From: Archangium violaceum
GTDB taxonomy: Bacteria; Myxococcota; Myxococcia; Myxococcales; Myxococcaceae
DNA length: 64,000 nt
Direction of reading: 5' to 3'
NCBI RefSeq assembly: GCF_016887565.1
Contig: NZ_CP069396.1
Coordinates: 11,204,001-11,268,000, forward strand
The notes below the pieces were generated by a model. It was not told the origin of the DNA. It saw only the letters and a program-made list of their open reading frames with translations, and did no database searches. Every line of letters begins with the position of its first letter. Positions within the stretch are counted from its first letter, which is position 1. A program made the translations under genes and the position numbers. Positions 36,158 through 44,599 of the stretch are shown here, piece after piece.

Positions 36158-36685
36158 TCAGGGAGCGTGTCCGACGTCGTTGTGACAGCGAATGCAGGAG
36201 ATGGAGCCGTCGTCACCCTCGGCTTTCGTGGAGGCCGCGTGCGCGTCGATGGCCTGCACGATGGGCTGGTGGCACGAGCGGCAACGCTGCTCGGTGATGG
36301 CCCGGTTGTGCGGGGTGATTTGAATGGGCTCGTGGAAGTCGCCGGAGGTGAAGGCCACCGAGTGGTGCCAGCCATTGCGCGCCTTGGAGATGTACTTGCC
36401 GACGAAGCTGGGCGGCGTGTGGCAGTCATTGCAGACGGCCACGGCATGGTGGCTGGACTTGCTCCACCCGGCGTACTGGTCCTGCATGATGTGACAGTTG
36501 GCGCACGCCGCCGGGTTGTCCGTCATGTAGGAGCCGCCCTTCGCGTAGGCGAAGGTGAAGCCACCGATTCCGGCCGCTACCCCGATGACGACGCTCGCGC
36601 CCAGGCTGAGCCAGGTGAAGAGCGTGGGCCCTCGGCGCCTGGGGCGACCCTCTCCTGCTTCGGGCTGGGAGCCCTTCGTCTCCAC
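36158..36685 (-). CDS. nrfH: Cytochrome c nitrite reductase small subunit, tetrahaem quinol dehydrogenase
   Basis: The 175-residue protein has one membrane anchor (about 22-47) and four haem sites: CANCH (61), CNDCH (85), CRSCH (135) and CIRCH (164). This is the NapC/NirT-type NrfH that takes electrons from menaquinol and feeds NrfA. The MxxC-A-xCHIM arrangement near the first haem (CANCHIM) fits NrfH. Together with nrfA it makes a complete ammonifying nitrite reductase, so the organism can use nitrite as electron sink or detoxify it. The gene is the first of the pair; its promoter must lie in the 150 bp upstream, where no FNR- or sigma-54-like box was convincing. Confidence 0.94.
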   Translation of the reverse strand: METKGSQPEAGEGRPRRRGPTLFTWLSLGASVVIGVAAGIGGFTFAYAKGGSYMTDNPAACANCHIMQDQYAGWSKSSHHAVAVCNDCHTPPSFVGKYISKARNGWHHSVAFTSGDFHEPIQITPHNRAITEQRCRSCHQPIVQAIDAHAASTKAEGDDGSISCIRCHNDVGHAP

Positions 36686-36834
36686 GCGAACACGCCTCCG
36701 TCAAGAGTGGCGGGCAAGATGGGTATCACATTCCAATGAGTCCACCCCGGAGCGTTGAAAAAAACGCGCGAGCCAGGTCCGTACACCACTCGATGCAGCG
36801 CGGGCCGCGAGGGTCCATGGCCCGACACTCCCGG

Positions 36835-37839
36835 TCAGTCCTTCTGGCGCACGTAGATGTCCACGTAGGACAGGCTCCACACGGCGTCGACCTCGGCCGG
36901 GTACATCTCCCCCACCTCCACGTCCGCTTCCGCGAGCGAGGTGTTGAGCGCGTACCCACCGCAGCGCTTGCCGCCCGCGGCGCTCCCATCCAGGCTGAAG
37001 GTCAGGCGGTACCAGCCCGCAGCACTGACGTGCGGGGGCAACGCGGCGCGCCCCGGCTCCCAGTCGTACCGGAAGAGCGCCTTGCCACGGACGTCCACCA
37101 CGGCGGACAGGCCTCCGGCCCGGCCCCGGTCCCCCTTCTCCCAGACCGCGCTGTTGACGAGCGTGTACGCCGCGCCGTCCCACTCAGCCGAGGCAGCGTT
37201 CCACCGGAAACGCTCCTCCCGCGGCCGGGTGGCCGAGTCGGAGGGCTCCAGCTTCTGGAGGGTGAGGCGCGCGCACGGCGTCACCACCGTGGCGTCCCCG
37301 CTTTCGAAGAGCGACGGGATGGCCGGGTCCGTGTCCGACGCCACCACGCCCTGCATCTCCCGGGGCCCCTGGCCATGGAGATGGAGCATCTCGTAGGCCA
37401 GCAAGGGCTCGGGAAGCGGGGTGTAGAGCGTGGTCTCCACGCGGATGGCGGACGCGGTGCTCCAGGTGGTGTTCTCGAGCGTGTCGCTCCAGTCCACCTC
37501 GGACACGCCCACGGTGGCGCCCGGCGTCCCATTCGAGACGCCCGCCTGCCAGCGCCCTCCCTGGTCCTGGGGGTACACGCGCCACACGTCCACGCCTGGC
37601 GGAGGCGTGCAGGTGCTCGGGGCGCAGACCACCGGGGTGTCGCCCTCCGTCCAGCCGTACCACCAGTGGCCCTCGAGGCGGGGGGCCGTCAGCCCCACTC
37701 GCGGCGACAAGCCAGCGCCTTCCGGGAGCACCACCGGGAAGGACAGGTTGTGGCCATCCGCCCACGCGCCCGCTGGAAGCCACACCGCTCCCGCGAGCAA
37801 CCAGGCCCGGGTGGCCCGACACACGACTCCCCGCTTCAT
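36835..37839 (-). CDS. Secreted protein of unknown function
   Basis: I do not recognise a family for this 334-residue protein. It starts MKRGVVCRATRAWLLAGAVWLP and has a signal peptide that ends AWA, so it is exported. The mature part is Gly/Trp-rich and beta-looking, with paired cysteines (VVCAPSTCTPPPG) and repeated aromatic patches (GHWWYGWTEGD, AAGWYRLTFSLDGSA). It ends SLSYVDIYVRQKD, a jelly-roll-like final strand. GGAGGAGG lies upstream of the ATG. A carbohydrate-binding or surface role is conceivable but not shown. It lies upstream of nrfH on the same strand with about 150 bp between. Confidence 0.7.
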   Translation of the reverse strand: MKRGVVCRATRAWLLAGAVWLPAGAWADGHNLSFPVVLPEGAGLSPRVGLTAPRLEGHWWYGWTEGDTPVVCAPSTCTPPPGVDVWRVYPQDQGGRWQAGVSNGTPGATVGVSEVDWSDTLENTTWSTASAIRVETTLYTPLPEPLLAYEMLHLHGQGPREMQGVVASDTDPAIPSLFESGDATVVTPCARLTLQKLEPSDSATRPREERFRWNAASAEWDGAAYTLVNSAVWEKGDRGRAGGLSAVVDVRGKALFRYDWEPGRAALPPHVSAAGWYRLTFSLDGSAAGGKRCGGYALNTSLAEADVEVGEMYPAEVDAVWSLSYVDIYVRQKD

Positions 37840-37998
37840 GAGAGCGCCTCCTCCACCTGTCGCCATCCGCCGCCGGCTGGGGTGCCCTGGCGGCGTCGAG
37901 ATGCGCAACGAGTTGGGGATGAGGCGTCGCGGCTTCAAGTGCCCGCACGGGCACCGTGCCGGACCGCGAACGGGCAGTGTCTGGCAACACACCTCGAC

Positions 37999-38455
37999 TC
38001 AGCAGGGGTGTGCCTCGTGCGAAACCCAGCAACACCTCACGACCGCGGCTGGCTGGGAGCTCCCGCCGCGATGCTCCAAGGACTGCTCGGCGAGCGACAG
38101 GAGCGGGCCCCTGTCCTGGCGGGTACCGTTGGAGCCCGGTATCCGCTGCTGGCGAGTCCACGCGGCTGACCGCGAGACCCGCGATGAGCGTTCCCCTGAT
38201 GCGGGCGGAACGCGGGTTGGACACCACCTGCTCCCGCACCGGTGTGGGGTGCTGGGAGGGGGTGCCCCGTCCGGAGCGACCGGCGGTGTCGTGCCGGTGC
38301 TGGACGCTGTCCTCCAACTGGAGGGCAAGGGAGTCGAGGGAATCCTCGAGCTGGCCGCATCCGGAAGCCGACACGACGAGCAGCAGCGACGCCAGCAGGA
38401 CACCCGCCCCGCCGGGACGCACAGCCGCTCCCGCTCTGTCGACTCCTCGGTTCAT
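37999..38455 (-). pseudogene. Probable lipoprotein gene, apparently frameshifted
   Basis: A minus-strand ATG at 38455, with GGAAGAAG upstream, opens a frame with a good signal and lipobox (VLLASLLLVVSASGCG). A heptad-like LEDSLDSLALQLEDSV follows. About 90 codons have the strong third-position G/C typical of genes here. After that the preference moves to the neighbouring frame, which reads DRGPLLSLAEQSLEHRGG and stops at 37999, while the original frame runs meaninglessly into the next gene. A single frameshift near 38100-38250 would explain this. Between 37840 and 38612 I see no other credible gene. Confidence 0.35.
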
Positions 38456-38612
38456 GCGCTTCTTCCGGTGCTACTCGATGACCAGCAGATCCCCTCATGT
38501 GTTACCGCGACTATGAGGAAGCGCAATTCTTCGACTCGACAAGTGCCAGGAGCCGGGGCACCCGCTACCCTCCGCGCCGTCGCGCTACATCCCACAACCG
38601 GAGGAATCGAAC

Positions 38613-39722
38613 ATGGACGTCCAGGCAGCGGTGGCCATCGGACCGGGCAAGCCCCTGAGCATCGAGACGGTGCACCTCGAAGGACCCAGGGCCGGTGAAG
38701 TGCTCGTCGAGCTGAAGGCCACGGGCATCTGCCACACCGACGCGTACACGCTGTCGGGAAAGGATCCCGAGGGCCTCTTCCCCTCCATCCTCGGCCACGA
38801 GGGCGCGGGCATCGTGGTGGACACGGGCCCCGGCGTCACCTCGGTGAAGAAGGGGGACCACGTCATCCCGCTCTACACGCCCGAGTGCCGCCAGTGTAAG
38901 TCCTGCCTGTCGCGCAAGACGAACCTCTGTACGGCCATCCGCGCCACGCAGGGCAAGGGCCTCATGCCGGATGGCACCAGCCGCTTCCGGCTCGGCAAGG
39001 AGCCCGTCTTCCACTACATGGGGACGTCCACCTTCTCGCGCTACACGGTGCTGCCGGAGATCGCCGTGGCGAAGATCCGCGAGGACGCGCCCTTCGACAA
39101 GGTCTGCTACATCGGCTGCGGGGTGACCACGGGCATCGGCGCCGTCGTCTTCACCGCGAAGGTGGAGGCGGGCGCCCGCGTGGTCGTCTTCGGCCTGGGC
39201 GGCATCGGCCTCAACGTGGTGCAGGCCTGCCGCATGGTGGGCGCCGACCAGATCGTCGGCGTGGACCTCAATCCCAACCGGCGCGCCATCGCCGAGAAGT
39301 TCGGCCTCACCCACTTCGTCAACCCGGCCGAGGTGGGCGCGGACCTGGTGCCCTACCTCGTCAACCTCACCCAGGGCGGCGCCGACTACAGCTTCGAGTG
39401 CATCGGCAACGTGAACACCATGCGCCAGGCGCTCGAGTGCTGCCACCGGGGCTGGGGCGAGAGCATCGTCATCGGCGTGGCCGCCGCCGGAGAAGAAATC
39501 CGCACCCGTCCCTTCCAGCTCGTCACCGGGCGCGTGTGGAAGGGCAGCGCCTTCGGTGGCGCCCGCGGCCGCACGGACGTGCCCCGCATCGTCGACTGGT
39601 ACATGGAGGGGAAGATCAACGTGGATGACCTCGTCACCCATACCCTTCCCCTGGAGCGCATCAACGAGGGCTTCGACCTGATGCACCGGGGCGAGTCCAT
39701 CCGCGCGGTGGTGAAGTACTGA
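38613..39722 (+). CDS. frmA: S-(hydroxymethyl)glutathione dehydrogenase (class III alcohol dehydrogenase)
   Basis: The 369-residue zinc dehydrogenase oxidises S-hydroxymethylglutathione, formed from formaldehyde and glutathione, to S-formylglutathione with NAD. The catalytic-zinc motif is TGICHTDAYTLSG and GHEGAGIV. The structural-zinc loop is CRQCKSCLSRKTNLC. The nucleotide-binding motif is GLGGIGLNVVQ, followed by VGVDLNPNR with the NAD-selecting Asp. Class III features such as TSTFSRYT and FGGARGRTD are present. The stop overlaps the fghA start by one base, so the two detoxification enzymes are coupled. No frmR-type repressor gene is next to them. Confidence 0.95.
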   Translation: MDVQAAVAIGPGKPLSIETVHLEGPRAGEVLVELKATGICHTDAYTLSGKDPEGLFPSILGHEGAGIVVDTGPGVTSVKKGDHVIPLYTPECRQCKSCLSRKTNLCTAIRATQGKGLMPDGTSRFRLGKEPVFHYMGTSTFSRYTVLPEIAVAKIREDAPFDKVCYIGCGVTTGIGAVVFTAKVEAGARVVVFGLGGIGLNVVQACRMVGADQIVGVDLNPNRRAIAEKFGLTHFVNPAEVGADLVPYLVNLTQGGADYSFECIGNVNTMRQALECCHRGWGESIVIGVAAAGEEIRTRPFQLVTGRVWKGSAFGGARGRTDVPRIVDWYMEGKINVDDLVTHTLPLERINEGFDLMHRGESIRAVVKY

Positions 39723-40573
39723 TGGCCGCGTCGACCCTCCGGCTCGCCACTGAGCACCGCTGCTTCGGAGGCACCGTCGCCTACTACCGCCACGATTCCG
39801 AGGTGTGCGGCGGTGAGATGCGCTTCTCCGTCTTCCTGCCGCCCCAGGCGAAGGCGGGCAAGGTGCCCGTCCTCTATTACCTCTCGGGCCTCACCTGCAC
39901 CGAGGAGACCTTCCAGATCAAGGCGGGCGCGCACCGGCTCGCCGCCGAGCTGGGGTTGATGCTCGTGGTGCCCGACACCAGTCCGCGCGACACCGGCATC
40001 CCCAACGAGAACGCCGACTGGGAGGTGGGCACCGCCGCGGGCTTCTATCTGGACGCCACCCAGGCGCCCTGGGCTCCGCGCTTCCGGATGTTCAGCTACG
40101 TCACGCGCGAGCTGCCCGAGCTGGTGGGCAGGAGCTTCCCCGCTCGCATGGACAGGGAGGGCATCTTCGGCCACTCCATGGGAGGCCACGGCGCCCTCGT
40201 CTGCGCCCTGCGCCAACCGGGCCGCTACCGCTCCGTCTCCGCCTTCGCGCCCATCAGCGCCCCCCTGCGCTGCCCCTGGGGACAGAAGGCCTTCCGCACC
40301 TATCTGGGAGCGGATGTCGATGCGGGGAAGGCCTGGGACGCCACGGAGCTGGTGCGCTCCGGCGCGCGTCTTCCGCCGCTGCTGGTGGATCAGGGCACCA
40401 GCGACAAGTTCCTCGTGGAGCAGCTCAAACCCGAGCTCCTCCGCGAGGCCTGCGAGCAGTCGGGGCAGCCCCTGACGCTCCGGTTCCAGGACGGCTACGA
40501 CCACGGCTACTACTTCGTCTCGACCTTCATGGAGGACCACCTCCGGCACCACGCCGCGGCGCTAACCGCATGA
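39722..40573 (+). CDS. fghA: S-formylglutathione hydrolase
   Basis: The 283-residue alpha/beta hydrolase releases formate and glutathione from S-formylglutathione, completing formaldehyde detoxification begun by the preceding enzyme. The nucleophile elbow is GHSMGGHGAL (Ser about 149), preceded by YYLSGLTCTEETF for the oxyanion region. The acid is in VDQGTSDKFL and the His in GYDHGYYFVSTF. This esterase-D layout is diagnostic. The ATG shares its first base with the upstream stop codon (TGATG). Confidence 0.95.
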   Translation: MAASTLRLATEHRCFGGTVAYYRHDSEVCGGEMRFSVFLPPQAKAGKVPVLYYLSGLTCTEETFQIKAGAHRLAAELGLMLVVPDTSPRDTGIPNENADWEVGTAAGFYLDATQAPWAPRFRMFSYVTRELPELVGRSFPARMDREGIFGHSMGGHGALVCALRQPGRYRSVSAFAPISAPLRCPWGQKAFRTYLGADVDAGKAWDATELVRSGARLPPLLVDQGTSDKFLVEQLKPELLREACEQSGQPLTLRFQDGYDHGYYFVSTFMEDHLRHHAAALTA

Positions 40574-40755
40574 AATGACGGGAGGTCCGTGCTCGCTCGG
40601 TGCACGGGCCTCCGTCGAGGTCCTCGAGTGCCCGCCAGGGACTCCGGGAGGACGGAGAGCTCCGACTGGAAGGGGGGCTGACAGGGGAGCACGCCGGGAA
40701 GTGGGAAGGGCTCCCGTTTGTCCGTGGGAGCCCAACCGGAACGAAAGGACCGAGA

Positions 40756-41817
40756 TTGAAGCGTTTGCTGAGACTTGCCCCCTTCGCCCTGCTGCTGCCC
40801 ACCCTTGCCTCCGCTTCCGTTGTCTGGAAGGGAGACTTCGAGACCGGAAACCTCTCGCAGTGGGACCGCGAGCAGAGTGTCGCCTCGAATCGCCTGCTGG
40901 TGGTCAACTCGCCGGTGCGAGAGGGCCGCTACGCGCTGAAGGTCACCGTTCACCAGGGCGATGACCCCATCAACGCCAGCGGCAACCGCAACGAGCTGCT
41001 GTACCTGGATAGAGCGGAGCCCGGCACCGAGTACTTCTACAAGTGGAGCACGCTGTTCCCCAGCAGCTTCCCGCGCTCTTCGAAGTGGGCGCTCTTCACC
41101 CAGTGGCACCACGACGGAAACGGTGGCTCTCCGCCGCTCGAGTTCTACGTGGTGGATGACCAGATCAACCTGCGCATGGGCGGCCAGAGTGGAAAGATCG
41201 TCTGGCGGGCCCCGCTACAACGCGAGCACTGGAACGACTTCGTCCTGCACGTGAAGTGGTCCCCCAGCGCGAGCACCGGCTTCGTCGAGCTGTACCACGA
41301 TGGCAAGGTCGTCCTGCCGAAGACGAAGGTGGCCACCCAGTACTCGGGTCAGCGCAACTACCTCAAGATGGGCCTGTACCGGGATTCCTCCATCGCCCCG
41401 ACGGGCATCGTCTTCCACGACGGCTTCGCCATGGCCACCAGCCTGGCGGACGTGATGCCCGCGCCCGTCGTCAACACGCCGCCCGACACCACCCCGGGCA
41501 CCAACGCGCCCGGCTCCGTGTCCGGGTCGCCCCCGTCCGATGGGGGCTCCACTCCCGTGGCCGACACGCCCCAGGATCCCGACCCCATCGCCCAGACGCC
41601 CACGGGCTCCGACGACTCGTCCAACCCGGGCACCGGCGGTGTCGTCCCGGGAGATCCGACGACGCTCGGCGCGGGCATGCCTCCCGCGGGCTGCGGTGCC
41701 TCCTCGACGGGCGGCGCTCCCCTGCTCACGGTCGTCGGGCTGACGGTGCTCGCCCTGCTCGGCCGGCGCAAGCAGGTGCTCGCCCGCGCACGCGCCCCAC
41801 GCTCGTCGCGGCGCTGA
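40756..41817 (+). CDS. Polysaccharide lyase-like protein with MYXO-CTERM-type C-terminus
   Basis: The 353-residue protein starts at a TTG (MKRLLRLAPFALLLPT read with Leu as Met) behind AAAGGA; no ATG fits the signal peptide, which ends LASAS. The domain (about 24-235) opens VVWKGDFETGNLSQWDREQS. It also holds NRNELLYLD, WALFTQWHHDG and the beta-jelly-roll strands of the heparin-lyase-I/PF14099 polysaccharide lyase family. A Thr/Pro/Asp-rich linker (about 240-315) is followed by PAGCGASS, a hydrophobic helix and GRRK. That is the MYXO-CTERM sorting pattern, with the Cys directing surface anchoring by a rhombosortase-like system. The substrate glycan is unknown. Confidence 0.8.
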   Translation: MKRLLRLAPFALLLPTLASASVVWKGDFETGNLSQWDREQSVASNRLLVVNSPVREGRYALKVTVHQGDDPINASGNRNELLYLDRAEPGTEYFYKWSTLFPSSFPRSSKWALFTQWHHDGNGGSPPLEFYVVDDQINLRMGGQSGKIVWRAPLQREHWNDFVLHVKWSPSASTGFVELYHDGKVVLPKTKVATQYSGQRNYLKMGLYRDSSIAPTGIVFHDGFAMATSLADVMPAPVVNTPPDTTPGTNAPGSVSGSPPSDGGSTPVADTPQDPDPIAQTPTGSDDSSNPGTGGVVPGDPTTLGAGMPPAGCGASSTGGAPLLTVVGLTVLALLGRRKQVLARARAPRSSRR

Positions 41818-41853
41818 GCCAGCGCGTGGGGTTTCGACCCCCCACGGTCCGCC

Positions 41854-41900
41854 GAGGGGCTCTCCCCTCCCGCCATTGAAGCTGGCGGGGGGAGCCCCTC
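41854..41900. terminator. Strong bidirectional hairpin between lyase and immunity genes
   Basis: Outer arms GAGGGGCTC and GAGCCCCTC enclose further pairing of CCCGCCA with TGGCGGG around the loop TTGAAGC. The gap joins convergent genes, so it can serve both. No long T-run is present. Confidence 0.7.
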
Positions 41901-41937
41901 TTCGTCCCTTCCGGCGGGCAAGCCCATGTTCCCCGGC

Positions 41938-42672
41938 TCACGCCGGGTACGGAGTCCGCGGCTCGACGACTCGCTCGAGCAGACCTCGCTCCTTGAGCAA
42001 CGCCTGAACGCGGCGGCCGAGGGCGAGGTGCTCAGGGTTGCTTGGGCCCGGACGATCGGGAGTCAGAACCAGGAGGCTGCCCTTATCGTCTACCGGCTCC
42101 ACTCGCACAGGCTTCGGCAGACCAGGCAGCTCGCCGCGCTGACGCGAGAAGTACGTCATCCAACCCACGAAGGTGCCGGCGGCTCCCTGTTCCGCAATGC
42201 TGTCCCGGAAGTCCCCCGAGACGATGACACCCCAGTCCGGCTCCCACGCCAGCGCCATTGCCCGCATCACTCCAGCGAGCACTGGCGATGTGAGCATCCG
42301 CTCACTGCCAGCCGTCTCCTCAGGGAAATAAAGTATCAGGTGATTGGAAGACCCTTCCGCGTGTGCACCGCAGAAGATCAGGACCATGCCACCCTGATCC
42401 TGTTCGGCGTGACCTGTCCATGCACCGAAACGGAAGCCGCCACCGTCGCTTCGGTACTCCTCCTTCCCGAAGAAGTGCATGAAGGTCTCACGTGAGGGCT
42501 CAAACTGAAGCCTGGCCTCCGTGTCCTCCGAGTCCTGCTGCTCGTACCAGTGCGAGTAACTCGGGTGACACTGCGCCAGGAGGCGGAAGAACAGCTCCGC
42601 GCGACGAGCGCACTCCTCGGCGGACTCCTGCCTGCGGCCCCAATATACGCCCGCGTAGTAGCTCTCCGTCAT
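41938..42672 (-). CDS. Imm52-family immunity protein
   Basis: The 244-residue cytoplasmic protein opens MTESYYAGVYWGRRQESAEECARR and has FFRLLAQCHPSYSHWYEQ. This is the characteristic start of the Imm52 family, which is encoded beside polymorphic toxins of the Tox-REase-5 type. The middle (DGGGFRFGAWTG) and the late GTFVGWMTYFSRQRGELP segment are also typical. It lies 12 bp downstream of the toxin gene on the same strand, the expected toxin-then-immunity order. It has no signal peptide, so it would neutralise the nuclease in the cytoplasm. It remains intact although the toxin gene is frameshifted. Confidence 0.85.
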   Translation of the reverse strand: MTESYYAGVYWGRRQESAEECARRAELFFRLLAQCHPSYSHWYEQQDSEDTEARLQFEPSRETFMHFFGKEEYRSDGGGFRFGAWTGHAEQDQGGMVLIFCGAHAEGSSNHLILYFPEETAGSERMLTSPVLAGVMRAMALAWEPDWGVIVSGDFRDSIAEQGAAGTFVGWMTYFSRQRGELPGLPKPVRVEPVDDKGSLLVLTPDRPGPSNPEHLALGRRVQALLKERGLLERVVEPRTPYPA

Positions 42673-42684
42673 CTTGCATCGGCC

Positions 42685-44425
42685 TCATGGCAGCAGCGGC
42701 GCTGTGTACACGACCTCGATCCCCTCGATGTTGTTCTCCAGAAACACCTTCTTGAGGATGGCAACCATCCGGGGCTCCGCCACATGCCATCGCACCTGGA
42801 GCCCTCCTGCAAGCCGACTCTGCCGCTTCGCTTGATCGATGAGACTCTGTGCGCCTTTGTATTTCCATTTCACCTTGAGGGCGTCGTCCCACCACTTCTC
42901 ATATTCAAGAGCCTTGGCTTCGAGCAGTGTGTGTCGTTGGATCGAATCCATCGTAATCCACGCAGTCACCGCCTCGACAAACCTTGTAGCACCACCGCTT
43001 CGGTGCTCCCGTCACCTGGGCCTGGTAGTCCCGGGCCTGCTCGGACATGCTGGAAGTGTCCTCCACCCACTGCCCGGGTCCCCCAACCGGAGGCCACCCG
43101 CCGCCACCTCCCGTGCCCTGGGCGCCTGTATTGGCCATGTGCAGCACGTAGGTGGCACTCAGCGCATTGCCCGCCACGGCGACGGCGCCCCCAACGGGCA
43201 CGGCCACCAGACGCACCGCCAGGAGCCCGTCCCCCGAGAGCGACAACAGTGGGACCGCCATGTTCCCGAGCTTCCCGCCCCACGAAGTCGCCTTCGCAGC
43301 ACCCGCTCCCGAGGTGCCCACCATCAGGACCAGGCCTGTCGCGAGCCGGGACACGGTCCGTACCCTCTCCGCGTAGGGCTTGTGGCGAAACTCCTGCCAG
43401 AGCCGCGGCGAGTTCTCGTAGAGCTGACGCACGGCGCCTGGGAGTTGCACCAGCCCCTCGAGTGTCTCACCCGTGTGGAAGACGAGCCGGTAGAGGCCCT
43501 CGACCATATCCACCACCGCCAGCACCGCGCCCTCGGCCAACGCGAGCCCGGCGTTGTCGTCCGGCTCGTAGATGCCCGCTGAACGAGCCCCGTGCGGTAC
43601 CTCGAGCTTTTCATCCACCGGGAAGAGACGCTCGCCGTCGATCGCGTAGAACGGGCCCACCTCGAAGCGGCCAGCGCGCAGGGTGCCGTCCTCGGCCAGC
43701 ACCACCTCCCCCACCCTCTGCACGGCGATGCCTGTGGTGGGCCTCACCAGGTAGCCGTCTGGGCGGAGCACCAGGAGTCGTGAGAAGCGACGCATGCGTG
43801 CCTGCAATTCGTCGCGTGACACAGCCACCCCGCGCGTAGCCACCTCCAGAAGCAGGTGCGCCGCCATGCGCCGAAGCCCGAAGTTCCCCAGCGTCACCGG
43901 CGTGGACAGCAGGTGCGGCAGCAACTCCAGCGCCTGCCGAGGAGAAAGCGTGCGCCCATCCCTGGGCACCACGGTGGAGGGCATTCCCGCCTGCACGAGG
44001 AATCCTTGGAAGTAGTCGAGGGTGACGGGGACCTCGTAGGGCCGACCATCCCCCACACCGTCCGGCCATCCTGCCGCTTCTCCCTCCCAGTCCTCCGCCT
44101 CGTCATCCCTACCAGCGAGGCGGACGTGGCGCCGCGACGCCTCGGAGGCTGCCTCGCCCTCAGCGTCACTCACCTTCTGGGCCTTCGCCGCGCGCTCATT
44201 CACGTCCGGACTCTCCTGGGGCGAAGAGCGCCGGTACTGGTAGATACTGCCCGTGAGTCCTCCTCTCGTCGGAGAGCCCGTGGCACACGCGGCGTGCAGC
44301 ACGAGGACGAGTAACGCCAGCGATGCTGGTGCCCGCCGAGGTGAGCCCCATGAGCTCTTCCGCCGAGCATCGAGCTGTGTAACGACGCCCTCCCCCACCC
44401 CAGGACTCCGGTACTCCCGCGCCAT
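42685..44425 (-). pseudogene. Tox-REase-5 polymorphic toxin, split by a frameshift at a GT tract
   Basis: Two adjacent minus-strand frames make one protein. The first (44425 to 42905) has an N-terminal hydrophobic segment with a weak lipobox (LHAAC). A long unknown delivery region with two hydrophobic stretches near its middle follows, and it ends CRGGDCVDYDGFDPTTHT. It then reads ARSQGS and stops. The second frame continues LLEAKALEYEKWWDDALK and ends TAPLLP at 42685. Joined, the two give VDYDGFD...LLEAK, the PD-(D/E)xK nuclease core of Tox-REase-5. One more CA unit in the CACACACA tract restores the frame exactly. I chose the ATG at 44425 for its GGAG; others lie nearby upstream. The gene is followed by an Imm52 gene. 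Confidence 0.75.
42927..42934. repeat. (GT)4 dinucleotide tract at the toxin frameshift
   Basis: Plus strand GTGTGTGT corresponds to CACACACA in the toxin reading direction. Gain of one two-base unit rejoins the two toxin frames. Such tracts are slippage-prone, but four units is short. A sequencing error is possible. Confidence 0.8.
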
Positions 44426-44599
44426 CCAACGCTCCATTGGTGGAGAGCGCCGACAATGCCCTCTCTCCCTACTGCCCACATGATAGGGGCAAGCCCGGAT
44501 GGGCCCGTTCGCCCCCGATCGACATGGGGTGAGGAAACTTCTTTTCGGCTCCTACGAAAATAGGACCAGGTTTCCCCCCGAACAGCGAGTCCTCCCCCC

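Noticed and set aside
37184..37839. Reading the lipoprotein frame on through the secreted-protein gene as one 423-residue product
   Set aside because: The secreted-protein frame has a signal peptide, ribosome-binding site and coherent sequence; the extension does not look like protein.
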